Of a stretch of DNA of 36,779 bases, positions 16,968 to 26,982 are shown in pieces (the first letter of the stretch is position 1; each line of letters begins with the position of its first letter). Below the pieces are notes generated by a model. The model was given only the letters and a program-made list of their open reading frames with translations. It did not search any database and was not told the origin of the DNA. The position numbers and the translations under genes were made by a program. Location of the stretch: contig PEYT01000027.1 of NCBI GenBank assembly GCA_002774285.1, positions 1 to 36,779 on the forward strand. The letters run 5' to 3'. The stretch is from a candidate division WWE3 bacterium CG08_land_8_20_14_0_20_40_13 (GTDB taxonomy: Bacteria; Patescibacteriota; WWE3; 0-14-0-20-40-13).

Positions 16968-17675
16968 ATGAATAACACAAATAACAATAAGAAAGTTGGA
17001 ATTATTGGGGGAGTTGGTCCCCAAGCAACCCAGTTTATTTATGGAAAAATAATTGAATTTTCTCAATCTAAGTACGGAGCGAAAAATAACAACGATTATC
17101 CACGAATACTAATAGAAAGTGTTCCAGTACCTGACTTCATTTCAGATACTAGCCAAATAGGGGTTGCTAAGGAGATGTTGATTAAGTCTGTCCAGTCATT
17201 AACCAACGCTGGTGCAACAAGGTTATGTATTGGAAGCAATACGGTGCATATTCTGTTGGATGATCTAAAGAAGAATACAAAAGTCGAGTTTCTTTCAATG
17301 ATTGAGCTTGTAGCACAAAGGTGTGTAAAACATAGTTTCTCTAAGGTTGGTTTGCTTGGTACACCGGTACTAATAAAGTCTGGTTTATACGATAAAGTAC
17401 TATCAAATAATGGGATTGAATTAGTCTTGCCGACAGAAAACGAAATTGAGATAGCGGATAGTATTATCCGTGACGTTTTGGCAGGAAAGGGGTTCTCTGA
17501 TAAGAAGACCGAATATATCAATGCATTAAATGAATTATTCAGTAGAAGTGCGCAGGCAATAATTCTTGGGTGTACCGAATTACCATTAGCAATTAATTAT
17601 GAGGCTTTGGGTAATAGAACCATTAGCTCCGATGAGGTTTTAGCGGAGGGAATTGTAGACTACTATTATAGCTAA
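16968..17675 (+). CDS. Aspartate/glutamate racemase family protein
   Basis: IIGGVGPQATQFIY; GSNTVHIL; LGCTELPL. Confidence 0.85.
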   Translation: MNNTNNNKKVGIIGGVGPQATQFIYGKIIEFSQSKYGAKNNNDYPRILIESVPVPDFISDTSQIGVAKEMLIKSVQSLTNAGATRLCIGSNTVHILLDDLKKNTKVEFLSMIELVAQRCVKHSFSKVGLLGTPVLIKSGLYDKVLSNNGIELVLPTENEIEIADSIIRDVLAGKGFSDKKTEYINALNELFSRSAQAIILGCTELPLAINYEALGNRTISSDEVLAEGIVDYYYS

Positions 17676-17777
17676 GACTTAGAAAAAGTCAGTTTACCCC
17701 ACCCCTTAATTTACTATATTTAACAAACTTCAGTTTTTAAATACATGACAACTCCTTAATCCCGACTATTAGCGGAT

Positions 17778-17927
17778 TTATTGGCATATATTTTTCTTTT
17801 CCTTCTCTAACCTTTGGTTTATCTTAATAATGGTTTCAAAGAAGTTGCAGAGGTTGTTGGCGGATTCTTCTGCTTCGGAATCGGAATACTCGAGGCGGCC
17901 TTTATCTTTTTATAGCCAGATTTGCAT
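17778..17927 (-). pseudogene. Small ORF with in-frame stop at codon 6
   Basis: MQIWL*KDKGRLEYSDSEAEESANNLCNFFETIIKINQRLEKEKKNICQ*. Confidence 0.35.
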
Positions 17928-17928
17928 C

Positions 17929-17960
17929 TTGACCGGATAGGAGAAATTGTGTAGTATAAC
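17929..17960 (+). promoter_or_regulatory. Putative promoter
   Basis: TTGACC-17 nt-TAGTAT (or -20 nt-TATAAC). Confidence 0.45.
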
Positions 17961-17970
17961 CGCATAAACG

Positions 17971-18005
17971 CCTCAGCCAGTGCCAAAAGCCCGCTGAGGT
18001 TTTTG
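17971..18005 (+). terminator. Rho-independent terminator/attenuator
   Basis: CCTCAGC..GCTGAGG followed by TTTTT. Confidence 0.65.
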
Positions 18006-18020
18006 TGTTATTATTGATTT

Positions 18021-18605
18021 ATGAAACCCTGTGTATTGTTTATTGACGGCGAAAATTTTCTCCACAAACTAGAGGAAGTACTGAAGATCCAAAATACTAG
18101 CGAAGGAAGGGAAGGTTTGGCCCTTGTGGACTTAACTAAACTCCTAAAAGACCCACTTAAGGGTTTAAATGTTATACGGAAGATATTCTACGCTTCAAAA
18201 GTTAGGTATAACAAAGAAACAAGCAAAAAATCTATTGAACTTATTTCTTTTCAAAGGAAACTAAGAAACAATCTAGTAAAGCACGGCTTCGAATTCATAA
18301 TTGCTGGAAATGTTCGGGCGCAAAAAATAGATGGCCAGATTATTTTTAGAGAAAAGGGTGTAGATGTCAAGATTGCTGTTGATCTAGTTGCTCTTGCTTG
18401 TGATAGGAAACTTGCTACTGCAATAATATGTAGCTCGGATTCGGATTTACAACCGGCGGTTTCCGAATTAAAGGGTAGGAAAGTTAAAACTATTTACCTA
18501 GGATTTGAAGCAAGTCCTAACAAAGGTTTAAGTTATACCACAGATAGAACAATTCTCATCAGGAATCACGAAGTCTTGGAAGCAGTTAATCTTACCAATG
18601 TTTAA
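18021..18605 (+). CDS. NYN domain (LabA/DUF88-like) putative RNase
   Basis: VLFIDGENF..GVDVKIAVDLVALA..SSDSDLQPAV. Confidence 0.88.
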   Translation: MKPCVLFIDGENFLHKLEEVLKIQNTSEGREGLALVDLTKLLKDPLKGLNVIRKIFYASKVRYNKETSKKSIELISFQRKLRNNLVKHGFEFIIAGNVRAQKIDGQIIFREKGVDVKIAVDLVALACDRKLATAIICSSDSDLQPAVSELKGRKVKTIYLGFEASPNKGLSYTTDRTILIRNHEVLEAVNLTNV

Positions 18606-18614
18606 ATATGAGAT

Positions 18615-19685
18615 ATGGCCTTAAGCGTAGGGATCGTGGGATTGCCGAATGTGGGGAAATCTACCCTCTTTAACGCAATCCTTAAAAGGCAGGTGGCTTA
18701 TGTTGCCAATTACCCATTTGCCACGATAGAGCCGAATGTTGGTGTCGTCGAGGTCCCTGATTTTCGCGTGGACAAACTTTCCGAACTTTCCAAATCCGAG
18801 AAAAAAGTGTACTCAACTATTACATTTATAGATATTGCGGGTTTGGTCAAAGGCGCCTCGACCGGCGCAGGACTCGGGAACAAATTTTTATCCCACATCC
18901 GTGAGGTGGACTTGATTATGCTCCTTTTACGAGATTTTGAAGATTCCGAAATTATCAGGGAGGGTTCAACCAATCCCGAAAGCGATGCGGAGGTTTTGTT
19001 GACCGAATTGAAGTTAAAGGATTTAGATACTTTATCAAAATCAGAAAAAGGGGGCAGTGCCCCGCAGGGGCACTGCCCCGATGTTTTGAAAAAAGCGACT
19101 GAGATTCTAGATAATGGTCAATTGTTATCGGAAGCCTTGTGGACAAAGGAAGAACTAGAAATTTTAAGTCAGTTCTCTCCACTTACGATAAAGCCAATAC
19201 TTAAGGTGCATAATGTTTCCGAAAAGAATTTAAATTGGGCCACTGCCCCTGCCTGCACAGGCAGACCCGTGGGGCAGTGCCCCGATCCTATGAAAGTATC
19301 TGCGAAAATTGAGTTTGAATTGGCCTCATTGTCAGAAGAGGATCAAGGGCAGTACCTTATAGACTTAGGACTTGTAGAATCTCCTCTTAACGCGGTTATC
19401 AAAAGGGCGTATGAAATGCTTAATCTTCGCACCTTTTTAACGACTGGTGTAAAAGAAAGTCGCGCGTGGAAGTTTGTTGAGGGCTGGGACGCGCAAAAGT
19501 GCGCGGGAGTAATTCACTCGGATTTTGAAAGGCTTTTTATTGCTGGGGATGTTATTCCTTATGAAAAATTTATCGAGGCAGGTTCCTTGGTCACTGCAAA
19601 AGACAAAGGGTGGGTACGGCTTGAAGGAAAAGAATACATTATGAAAGACGGGGATGTGGTGGAATTTAGAGTAGGGCGGGGATAA
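18615..19685 (+). CDS. ychF: Redox-regulated ATPase YchF
   Basis: GIVGLPNVGKSTLFNA; ATIEPNVGVVEVPD; TTGVKESRAW..GVIHSDFE. Confidence 0.95.
   Translation: MALSVGIVGLPNVGKSTLFNAILKRQVAYVANYPFATIEPNVGVVEVPDFRVDKLSELSKSEKKVYSTITFIDIAGLVKGASTGAGLGNKFLSHIREVDLIMLLLRDFEDSEIIREGSTNPESDAEVLLTELKLKDLDTLSKSEKGGSAPQGHCPDVLKKATEILDNGQLLSEALWTKEELEILSQFSPLTIKPILKVHNVSEKNLNWATAPACTGRPVGQCPDPMKVSAKIEFELASLSEEDQGQYLIDLGLVESPLNAVIKRAYEMLNLRTFLTTGVKESRAWKFVEGWDAQKCAGVIHSDFERLFIAGDVIPYEKFIEAGSLVTAKDKGWVRLEGKEYIMKDGDVVEFRVGRG
19051..19079. repeat. Palindrome inside ychF (copy 1)
   Basis: GGGGCAGTGCCCC-gca-GGGGCACTGCCCC. Confidence 0.92.
19237..19283. repeat. Composite nested palindrome inside ychF (copy 2)
   Basis: GGGCCACTGCCCC + TGCCTGcaCAGGCA + GGGGCAGTGCCCC. 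Confidence 0.85.
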
Positions 19686-19696
19686 AAAACTTAAGG

Positions 19697-19743
19697 CCAG
19701 AAAACGGACGAATTAAACAGCAATTCGTTTTTCCGTTTTCTGG
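19697..19743. other. Long hairpin downstream of ychF
   Basis: CCAGAAAACGGA/TCCGTTTTCTGG perfect 12-bp arms with inner CGAATT/AATTCG. Confidence 0.6.
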
Positions 19744-19845
19744 ATTTGGGGGATATTAGATCTTGGGTGATTATACCACCAATTATTAGCGGTTTTTAAA
19801 CCATAGTGTTGCGTCGCCCAATCACTTTTGTTATTATCCACTCGT

Positions 19846-20121
19846 ATGAAAAATTACGAATTGATGTACATAGTTAATACTACGGCCACGGCTGTGGACG
19901 AAGGCGCTAAAGTTGTGGGTTTTATTACGGCGCTTGGCGGAAAAGTGATAAAAGAAGAATTTATTGGAAAGAAAAAATTGGCTTACAAAATTGGCAAAGC
20001 TGTAGAAGGTGTCTATTCTGTAGTAAACTTTTCTTTGGACAAGGATAAAATTATTGAATTTAGAAAAAAGATTGCGCTAAACGAAAATATTATTAGAAGT
20101 TTAATTACTGTTTATGTCTAG
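19846..20121 (+). CDS. rpsF: 30S ribosomal protein bS6
   Basis: MKNYELMYIVNTTA..KKLAYKIGKAVEGVYSVVNF; followed by ssb and rpsR. Confidence 0.92.
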   Translation: MKNYELMYIVNTTATAVDEGAKVVGFITALGGKVIKEEFIGKKKLAYKIGKAVEGVYSVVNFSLDKDKIIEFRKKIALNENIIRSLITVYV

Positions 20122-20584
20122 ATCAATAAATCAGGCGACAATTTTAGGAAATTTAACCCGTGATCCCGAAATGAGATACACCCCGTCCGGAGCCGCGGTG
20201 ACAAGTTTTGGCGTTGCTACAAACAGAAGTTGGAAAACTCAGGACGGATCCGTTAGGGAAGAAACCGAGTTTCATAATATAGTTGCGTGGAATAAGTTGG
20301 CGGAACTGTGCAGTCAGCTTTTGCAAAAAGGAACCAGAGTGTATGTACAGGGACGGTTGCAAACCCGTTCATGGGATGATACAAGCGGAGCGAAGCATTA
20401 CAAAACGGAAGTTATCGCGGACGACATGGTAGTTTTAGACAGAATGAGACCGCTTCCGGGCGGCGCCGTTTCGGAGGAAGTAGTTCACGATAGAGTTCCG
20501 GAAGCTCCCGAATCTCCAAAAGAAGAAAAACCCCAAGTAGAGGAATTAAAGGAGGATGTGGCGGGGGAGGAGATTCCTTTTTAA
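20114..20584 (+). CDS. ssb: Single-stranded DNA-binding protein
   Basis: NQATILGNLTRDPEMRYTPSGAAVTSFGVATNRSW; acidic tail EEIPF. Confidence 0.95.
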   Translation: MSRSINQATILGNLTRDPEMRYTPSGAAVTSFGVATNRSWKTQDGSVREETEFHNIVAWNKLAELCSQLLQKGTRVYVQGRLQTRSWDDTSGAKHYKTEVIADDMVVLDRMRPLPGGAVSEEVVHDRVPEAPESPKEEKPQVEELKEDVAGEEIPF

Positions 20585-20587
20585 GTA

Positions 20588-20833
20588 ATGAAGAAAAAAC
20601 AAAAGCCAATAATTAAAAAAAGGTTCATAAATATTGGCCCGTTGCCGAGAGCTTTGGAGGTTAGCTATAAAAATCCCGATATACTGCGGAAATTTTTGTC
20701 GGACCGTCATAAAATTCACCCCCGAAAACTTACTCGAGTACCATCTAGTCTGCAACGCCTTGTTACCCGTGAGGTAAAAAAGGCTAGGATTATGGTACTT
20801 TTACCGTTTACGGAACGCCACGAAAATCACTAA
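20588..20833 (+). CDS. rpsR: 30S ribosomal protein bS18
   Basis: SDRHKIHPRKLTRVPSSLQRLVTREVKKARIMVLLPFTERH. Confidence 0.93.
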   Translation: MKKKQKPIIKKRFINIGPLPRALEVSYKNPDILRKFLSDRHKIHPRKLTRVPSSLQRLVTREVKKARIMVLLPFTERHENH

Positions 20834-20928
20834 CTACATTTTTTGTTTAAAGGTCTTTCTGTTTATCCACTAAGTGTGCTAAAGCACAGACACTAGCTTG
20901 TTGCTTTAGGCCCCATTAAAATATAAAC

Positions 20929-21957
20929 TTGCAAGGTATGATCCTCGTCTGCCATGTAAGCTACCACTGGGCGCGCAATTTTTTAATTAATTTTGAAAGC
21001 GGCGATTTTAAAACCTCTGTTCTTTCCTTGACCAATCAAATTTTTTGCTCAAAATTTCCTAAAGAAGCGGTGGTTAATGCCGCCCTGTCTTCGTTTAATC
21101 TTTCGTCCAGTAACACAAAAACCTATTTGGTTTCTTCCAATCCAAAGTTTGCGGGAGACGCTTCTTTTTTGGAGGTTCTTAATGGCTTTACCAAGGTGGG
21201 TAATTATTTATGGATTGGCGATAAGGAAATTTATTATCCGGGGGGAGTTATTCCAGTTACAGTCTCTGCGGCAGATTTTTTTAAGGAATTTTATTTGGAG
21301 CAAAACCCCCAAGTTGCAGAAAATTTGTGGCAAAACCGGCAAATATTTGGTCCCCGGATTCCTACAAATGATTACGAAATGTCAATAGAATCCGCTGGGA
21401 CTTCGGCAAAAGTCAAATTTGCGGTTTCCCGTCTCTACGATGCCGTTCTTAAAGACACGGCCAGAATTATTATTTCAGGATCCCCCCCACTTTTTTTTGA
21501 TAACCCTGTTAAAATTCTTTGGCCTCTTATTAGAAGTATTAATAACGCAGGAGTGTGGGAAGTGGCAATCGATTCCCGCGACGCGTTTTCTGCGTTAGCC
21601 TTCGCCAATTTTTTTGACAGCGGGTTATTTGATAACTTTTTAAACAACGAGGTTATCCAAAATACCGCTACGATAATGGTTATTCCCGGCGCCAAAAAAA
21701 TCTCGGTGTCGTTTTCTGCCGAATCTGTTCAGGAATTTGACTTATCAAGCGGTGAGCCATTATTTTTGCCTTTGGCCGAAGGGTCCGAGGTGCAAGTTAT
21801 GGTCGTGGCCAAAAAAAGTGTATCGCAAACCGTTGTGGGAGCGGAACATGGCGTACTGATTGATCCAAGGATGCGGCCAGTTTCGGAGCCGGCTTCCAAA
21901 GCGCAGGCTTTAAAAGAATCCGAAAAGGCGGCAAAGGTGTTTGGAAGTAAGATTTAA
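20929..21957 (+). CDS. Conserved hypothetical protein (MutL/actin-like C-terminal motif suspected)
   Basis: Long ORF; TVVGAEHGVLIDPRMRPV resembles the GGELGLxIDxRGRP motif. Confidence 0.6.
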   Translation: MQGMILVCHVSYHWARNFLINFESGDFKTSVLSLTNQIFCSKFPKEAVVNAALSSFNLSSSNTKTYLVSSNPKFAGDASFLEVLNGFTKVGNYLWIGDKEIYYPGGVIPVTVSAADFFKEFYLEQNPQVAENLWQNRQIFGPRIPTNDYEMSIESAGTSAKVKFAVSRLYDAVLKDTARIIISGSPPLFFDNPVKILWPLIRSINNAGVWEVAIDSRDAFSALAFANFFDSGLFDNFLNNEVIQNTATIMVIPGAKKISVSFSAESVQEFDLSSGEPLFLPLAEGSEVQVMVVAKKSVSQTVVGAEHGVLIDPRMRPVSEPASKAQALKESEKAAKVFGSKI

Positions 21958-21958
21958 T

Positions 21959-22951
21959 ATGAAAATAGTATTTTTACCCAAGTACAAAATATCAGGAGAG
22001 GTTTTGATTGAAAGATCGTTGCCTTGCGAGGGGACCATCTTTGCCAAAAAAGGGAGCGTTGTGCAGGCTTTTGATAAAGTGGGGGAGGGGAGAATGTTTT
22101 TAGAAGAAAGCGTTTTTAAATACGAAGGGGAACTTGTAAAAAAGCGGGGGGATTTTGTAAGTCAGGGCGAGGTGGTGTCCAAGGGGAAAAAGTCTTTGGG
22201 AGGGCAACTTGTCACAAAATCGCCTGCTACGGGGTATTTTGTAAAGGTGGATACGCGACTTTTGGAAATTACTGTTAGAAAACCCAGTCGGACTTTTGAG
22301 CTTATTGCCGGAGTGCCGGGTTTTGTAACGGCGGTTGTGGCGGGGCATGGTGTTTTAATTACAACACGCGCGGTAGTTGCCTTGGGGATTTTTGGTTATG
22401 GGAGCGAAGTTGGCGGGGAAATTGTGGTTTTAGGAGATGAGGACGATGCGGTGCGGCAGGATGATCTTGGCGACAATTTGGCCGGAAAAATTGTTGTTTG
22501 CGGGCATTTAACTAGGGAGTCCTATTCCAAGGGCGCGGCAATTGGAGTTTTGGGGTTTGTGTGTGGCGGAGCTAATTTTGCTATAACCAAATCCTTTAAA
22601 GCGGAAGGTCCCGCGGTTTTAATTATGGAAGGCTTTGGCGACACCGGTTTTAGTCCTCTGCTTTTTTCTTATTTAAAAGGTATCGCGACAAGGTTTGTTA
22701 TTTTGCGCGCTTGCGAAAACGAGCTTATTGTACCGGAAGCGGATCCGCAAAATTGGTGTACTATTACAAACCCTTATTTTGTGGATATTAAGATTGGTCA
22801 GACAGCGCAAATTTTCTCCTACCATAATTTTGGAAGTTTTGGTAAAGTAGAATCCTTTGACGAAAAAAAAGGAACGGTCAAGTTGTCCCTTATGGGTAAG
22901 AAAGAGATGGTTGAGGCGGGGAGAGAAAATGTGGGAGTAGTAATAAGTTAA
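21959..22951 (+). CDS. Conserved hypothetical protein, possible lipoyl-like N-terminal region
   Basis: Long ORF directly after 20929-21957; ATG 21959. Confidence 0.6.
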   Translation: MKIVFLPKYKISGEVLIERSLPCEGTIFAKKGSVVQAFDKVGEGRMFLEESVFKYEGELVKKRGDFVSQGEVVSKGKKSLGGQLVTKSPATGYFVKVDTRLLEITVRKPSRTFELIAGVPGFVTAVVAGHGVLITTRAVVALGIFGYGSEVGGEIVVLGDEDDAVRQDDLGDNLAGKIVVCGHLTRESYSKGAAIGVLGFVCGGANFAITKSFKAEGPAVLIMEGFGDTGFSPLLFSYLKGIATRFVILRACENELIVPEADPQNWCTITNPYFVDIKIGQTAQIFSYHNFGSFGKVESFDEKKGTVKLSLMGKKEMVEAGRENVGVVIS

Positions 22952-22962
22952 TTTTAAACGCT

Positions 22963-24201
22963 TTGCCTTATAAACTTTTTCGCAACATAGGTATCGTCTT
23001 CCTTTTAATTACCGCTTCGCTGTCCGGAGGTTATTATTTTGGCCGTCTTGGGTTTGAGGCGGAGCTTGCCCGATATAAAGCGATTCCTGTAACCGTAACG
23101 CAAAGAAAGCTAGAAGCGGTAGTAGGGTCCAAAAATGTTAGCTTTGACGAGCTATGGAAAGTTTTGGATATTCTTAATTCCAAGTATTTTCTCCGTCCTC
23201 TAGACGGTAAAAAGATGCTTTACGGAGCTATCCAAGGCATGACTGAATCTCTTGGCGACCCATATACATCTTTTTTGTCTCCTAAAGAAAATTCAGATTT
23301 TGCAAGCTCGCTAAACGGCGAATATGAAGGGATTGGATGCGAGCTGGGAAAAGACGATCAGGGGATTATTATCGTGGTCTCGCCACTTGATGGGTCTCCT
23401 GCGCAATATGCCGGTCTTAAACCAAAAGACAAAATAATTAAAATTAATGGGGAAAGCGCTCTGGATTTTTCTTTGTCCGAGGCCGTGTCTAAGATCCGCG
23501 GGCCCGGGGGAACAACGGTTACATTAAATATTTTACGGGGCGATCCGGAAGCTCGCGACAATAAGCCGTTTGATGTTACTTTAAACCGGGAAAAAATCAC
23601 AATAAGAGCTGTTTCTTGGAAAGATATGGGAGAGGGTGTTGCGTATCTTAAAGTTTCCTCGTTTGGGGATAATACCAACAAAGAATGGGATACCTCTGTT
23701 GTGGAAATATTAAGACAAATGCCAAACCTTAAATCGGTTATAGTGGATGTTAGGAATAATCCCGGAGGTTATTTAAGCGGAGCGGTTTATTTGGGTTCGG
23801 AATTTATCCAAAATGGTTCCGTTGTTTATCAGGAGGACGCAAATGGAAATTTACAATCGCTTGATGTGGATCGGAAGGGCCTTTTAACTCGTTATCCCGT
23901 GGTGGTTTTAATAAACGGGGGATCGGCGTCGGCTTCCGAGATTTTGGCTGGCGCTTTGCGGGATAGAAAAGGAGCAAAAATTGTGGGCGAAAAATCTTTT
24001 GGCAAGGGGACAATTCAGGATTCCGAGGATTTTGACGACGGATCAAGTATTCATGTGACAATTGCCAAATGGTTAACGCCAAATAAAACTTGGGTTAATA
24101 AGGTGGGACTAACGCCCGACTATGAGGTAACTAATGACGAGAAGGATTCTTTAAAAGATGTGCAGTTGGACAAGGCTATCGAAATCGCGAAGGCGATTTA
24201 A
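22963..24201 (+). CDS. S41 family C-terminal processing peptidase with PDZ domain
   Basis: PDZ region plus [48 protein letters not shown]. Confidence 0.93.
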   Translation: MPYKLFRNIGIVFLLITASLSGGYYFGRLGFEAELARYKAIPVTVTQRKLEAVVGSKNVSFDELWKVLDILNSKYFLRPLDGKKMLYGAIQGMTESLGDPYTSFLSPKENSDFASSLNGEYEGIGCELGKDDQGIIIVVSPLDGSPAQYAGLKPKDKIIKINGESALDFSLSEAVSKIRGPGGTTVTLNILRGDPEARDNKPFDVTLNREKITIRAVSWKDMGEGVAYLKVSSFGDNTNKEWDTSVVEILRQMPNLKSVIVDVRNNPGGYLSGAVYLGSEFIQNGSVVYQEDANGNLQSLDVDRKGLLTRYPVVVLINGGSASASEILAGALRDRKGAKIVGEKSFGKGTIQDSEDFDDGSSIHVTIAKWLTPNKTWVNKVGLTPDYEVTNDEKDSLKDVQLDKAIEIAKAI

Positions 24202-25139
24202 TTTCCCGTGCTTTTCGACAGCTTTTCTTTAAGATCATTTAGTAACTTGCTTATATCCCCATCCATCACCACTTTCAAATTGTGCCAGCTGGTGTTTATT
24301 CTATGATCCGTTATGCGGTTTTGTGGAAAATTGTAAGTACGGATTTTTTCGGTCCTATCTCCCGTTCCCACCTGTCCTGCGCGTAGGTCGTTAACGGATT
24401 TTGAATGTTGCTCTTGCATCATCTGGAAAAGTTTTGCCCTAAGCATATCCATGGCTTTCTCGCGATTTTTAAGTTGAAAGCGTTCCTCCTGACACGAAAC
24501 AACAACTCCCGTGGGTTTGTGTTTTATCCTAACCGCGGTTTCTACTTTGTTAACATTTTGCCCGCCATGACCGCCGGAATGGAAGGTGTCAAATTCCAAA
24601 TCTATATCTTTTATTTCCACCTCTTTTTGAGAAACCGCGGGAAGAACCGCGACAGTTATTGTGGAAGTGTGGATTCGGCCCCCGCTTTCAGTCTGGGGAA
24701 CCCGTTGTACACGGTGAACTCCCGATTCAAACTGGAGTTTATTAAAGCAATCGGAGCCTGTTATTTTGGCGCTGATTTGTTTTAAGTTTCCAATACCACC
24801 TTCGTTGCGTTCGATTACGGACACTTTCCAGTTTTGGGTTTGGGCGTACCTTTCATACATTCGGAAAAGCTCGGAGGCAAAAAGGCCTGCTTCGTCGCCG
24901 CCCGCGCCCGCCCGGATTTCTAGAATGCAAGAGGATTGGGAAGATAAGAGGGATCCGGAATAGGGGTAGTGTCCCTTGGCTTCGCTCGGGGCACCGCCCC
25001 ATTTCAGAATTTCTTTTTCTTCCTCCAGTTTTCTTATCTCTTCTTTTGCAAGTTCGGCAAGAGACAAGTCGAACAAAAGTTTTTTTGCCTCCTCAATTTT
25101 TGTGTCTATTCTTTTTTGTTCTTCTTCCAAATAGTCCAT
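24198..25139 (-). CDS. prfA: Peptide chain release factor 1
   Basis: [25 protein letters not shown] (GGQ) and [14 protein letters not shown] (PxT of RF1). Confidence 0.92.
   Translation of the reverse strand: MDYLEEEQKRIDTKIEEAKKLLFDLSLAELAKEEIRKLEEEKEILKWGGAPSEAKGHYPYSGSLLSSQSSCILEIRAGAGGDEAGLFASELFRMYERYAQTQNWKVSVIERNEGGIGNLKQISAKITGSDCFNKLQFESGVHRVQRVPQTESGGRIHTSTITVAVLPAVSQKEVEIKDIDLEFDTFHSGGHGGQNVNKVETAVRIKHKPTGVVVSCQEERFQLKNREKAMDMLRAKLFQMMQEQHSKSVNDLRAGQVGTGDRTEKIRTYNFPQNRITDHRINTSWHNLKVVMDGDISKLLNDLKEKLSKSTGN
24963..25000. repeat. Degenerate palindrome inside prfA
   Basis: GGGGTAGTGTCCC..GGGGCACCGCCCC. Confidence 0.65.
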
Positions 25140-25179
25140 GGGGAGAATTATAGCATTTAAATTGTGATATACTTTTGAT

Positions 25180-25749
25180 ATGCCCCAAGTTAAGCGTGTA
25201 GTATCTGTAAAATCTCACAGACACACAAATCTTTTTCTTATCTTTTTCTCCATCCTTATTTCGTTTATAGTCTTAAGAACTCCGGTCTTTAAAGACGCTC
25301 TTTTACAGCTTGGCAACTTTGGCTATCTTGGTTCTTTTATTGCAGGGATACTTTTTGTATCCACATTTACGATAGCTCCAGCCAGCGTCGTTTTAGGCGA
25401 GCTGTCCTTAACATTGTCCCCGTATCTAATCGCGGTTATCGGTGGTTTTGGCGCTATGATAAGTAATCTTCTTATGATTAACGCCGAAGACGATTTAATA
25501 GAAGATTTAAAACCAATTTATTACAAAATGGGGGGGCGAAAGGTATCGCACATTTTGCACTCCAACCATTTTAAATGGACCTTGCCGTTTTTTGTGGCGC
25601 TTATTATCGCCTCGCCGTTTCCTGACGAAATTGGAGTTTCTTTAATGGGTCTTTCGGGTTTAAAAAAAGGAAGGTTTGCGATGATTTCTTTTTTCCTAAA
25701 TGCTGTTGGAATATTTATTCTAGTATTTATGGTGAACCTATTAAAGTAG
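25180..25749 (+). CDS. Multi-TM membrane protein of unknown function
   Basis: Several hydrophobic segments; basic N-terminus. Confidence 0.65.
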   Translation: MPQVKRVVSVKSHRHTNLFLIFFSILISFIVLRTPVFKDALLQLGNFGYLGSFIAGILFVSTFTIAPASVVLGELSLTLSPYLIAVIGGFGAMISNLLMINAEDDLIEDLKPIYYKMGGRKVSHILHSNHFKWTLPFFVALIIASPFPDEIGVSLMGLSGLKKGRFAMISFFLNAVGIFILVFMVNLLK

Positions 25750-25794
25750 AAAAAATCAACCGGAGGTTTTTGGTTTGTACATATACCTCCGGTT
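25750..25794 (-). terminator. Rho-independent terminator
   Basis: AACCGGAGGT/ACCTCCGGTT 10-bp stem with T-run on the minus strand. Confidence 0.65.
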
Positions 25795-26142
25795 TGTTGC
25801 CTATGGGCGGAAGATGTGGATACCACCATGACCATATTTACCGATGCAAATTCCGGTGCGTCGGATACATAGGTACAGCGGGTAAACCAGCTCCCGTCAG
25901 GGTCTTGATGACATTCGTTAAGGTAAGCGGTGTGTTCTGTTTCCGAGGCATCCCTCAAGCATAGCAGATAAAAGGTTGACGAGCATGGTCGAACTATACA
26001 GGCCAGTGTCCATATGTTTTCTCCTTTCCGAATTGCCCGAATATCCCGTCTGGACACTATTTTATTTTGCTACCAGAAACTCTTCTTGATCCCATCCTTA
26101 ATATATCCTGACGATTTTCTGATTTTGATATAAAATACCGGT

Positions 26143-26982
26143 ATGGAACCCGAAAGTAAGATGCTCGCAAATTATCGCGAGAAGGAAGTAAAATATGTTG
26201 TATCGCTTGTAAAAGGACTTAATTTTGTCTGTGTGTTTTGTCGTTCGGGTTTTGGGTTGTCGCGGTTTTTGCGGTTCCTTGTTTTTTATCCCTCTAATCC
26301 TTCCGTTCCTTCTCTTTTGTATGAAAACCTTTTGGAATGAGACAATGGCGCCGATTTTCTGATGCACTTAAATACTGTAGTGGCAAAGGAGGATAAGCAA
26401 CTTTGCTTTGTTATAGACGAAGTGCTTTTGGACCGCAATTTTTTTTGCGCGCCTTACGGCTTTTAGGGCAAGACGCAAGGGAAGGGTTTGTTTTGTTCTT
26501 GGTATTTACGGCGGACATGCGGACTTGGCAGAGGCTTCATATGTAAAAAATTTGGTGGGGGAGAATGTATTAGAGCTTGATGCTTTAACAATTGAGGATT
26601 TTACCTGGTCGGTAAAAGATCTAGCAAAACAGTTGAATTGGAATGAGACCCCTTTTGAGGAGTGGGTTTTAAAGATGTACCGAGAAACCGGCTGGAATAT
26701 TGCTAAAGCGAGGGATATTCTACAGCACGACGTCAAGGAAATGTTGCTGGAACAACAAAATATCAGGTACTACCCGATTCGGGTAGTACCTGATATTTGG
26801 TGACTAGAGATGATATTGCCAAAGCACTTTCTCCAAAAAGCTTGCGAGATGGGGTATCCAACGAGACAATAGATCAACTGATATTTAAGGTAAGGAAGAA
26901 ACTGAGGGAAAACAACATTCCTAAAGAAATTAAAACCATTGCCGACCGTGGGTACACAATGTTGGTATGGCCCTTTTTCTAA
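26143..26982 (+). pseudogene. Decayed P-loop ATPase/winged-helix regulator gene
   Basis: Pieces in several frames: GFGLSRFLRF, LCFVIDEVLL, NLVGENVLELDALT.., then VSNETIDQLIFKVRKKLRENNIPKEIKTIADRGYTM. Confidence 0.6.
26758..26798. repeat. REP-like near-perfect palindrome (20-bp arms, 1-nt centre)
   Basis: AAATATCAGGTACTACCCGA-T-TCGGGTAGTACCTGATATTT. Confidence 0.9.

Noticed and set aside
24198-25139. Alternative genetic code (UGA recoded)
   Set aside because: Several genes end in TGA and no in-frame TGA was needed in core genes, so standard code 11 fits.
24405-25160. Plus-strand ORFs opposite prfA
   Set aside because: Antisense shadows of a confidently identified gene; same applies to ORFs opposite dnaX, hisS, cysS and dnaB.
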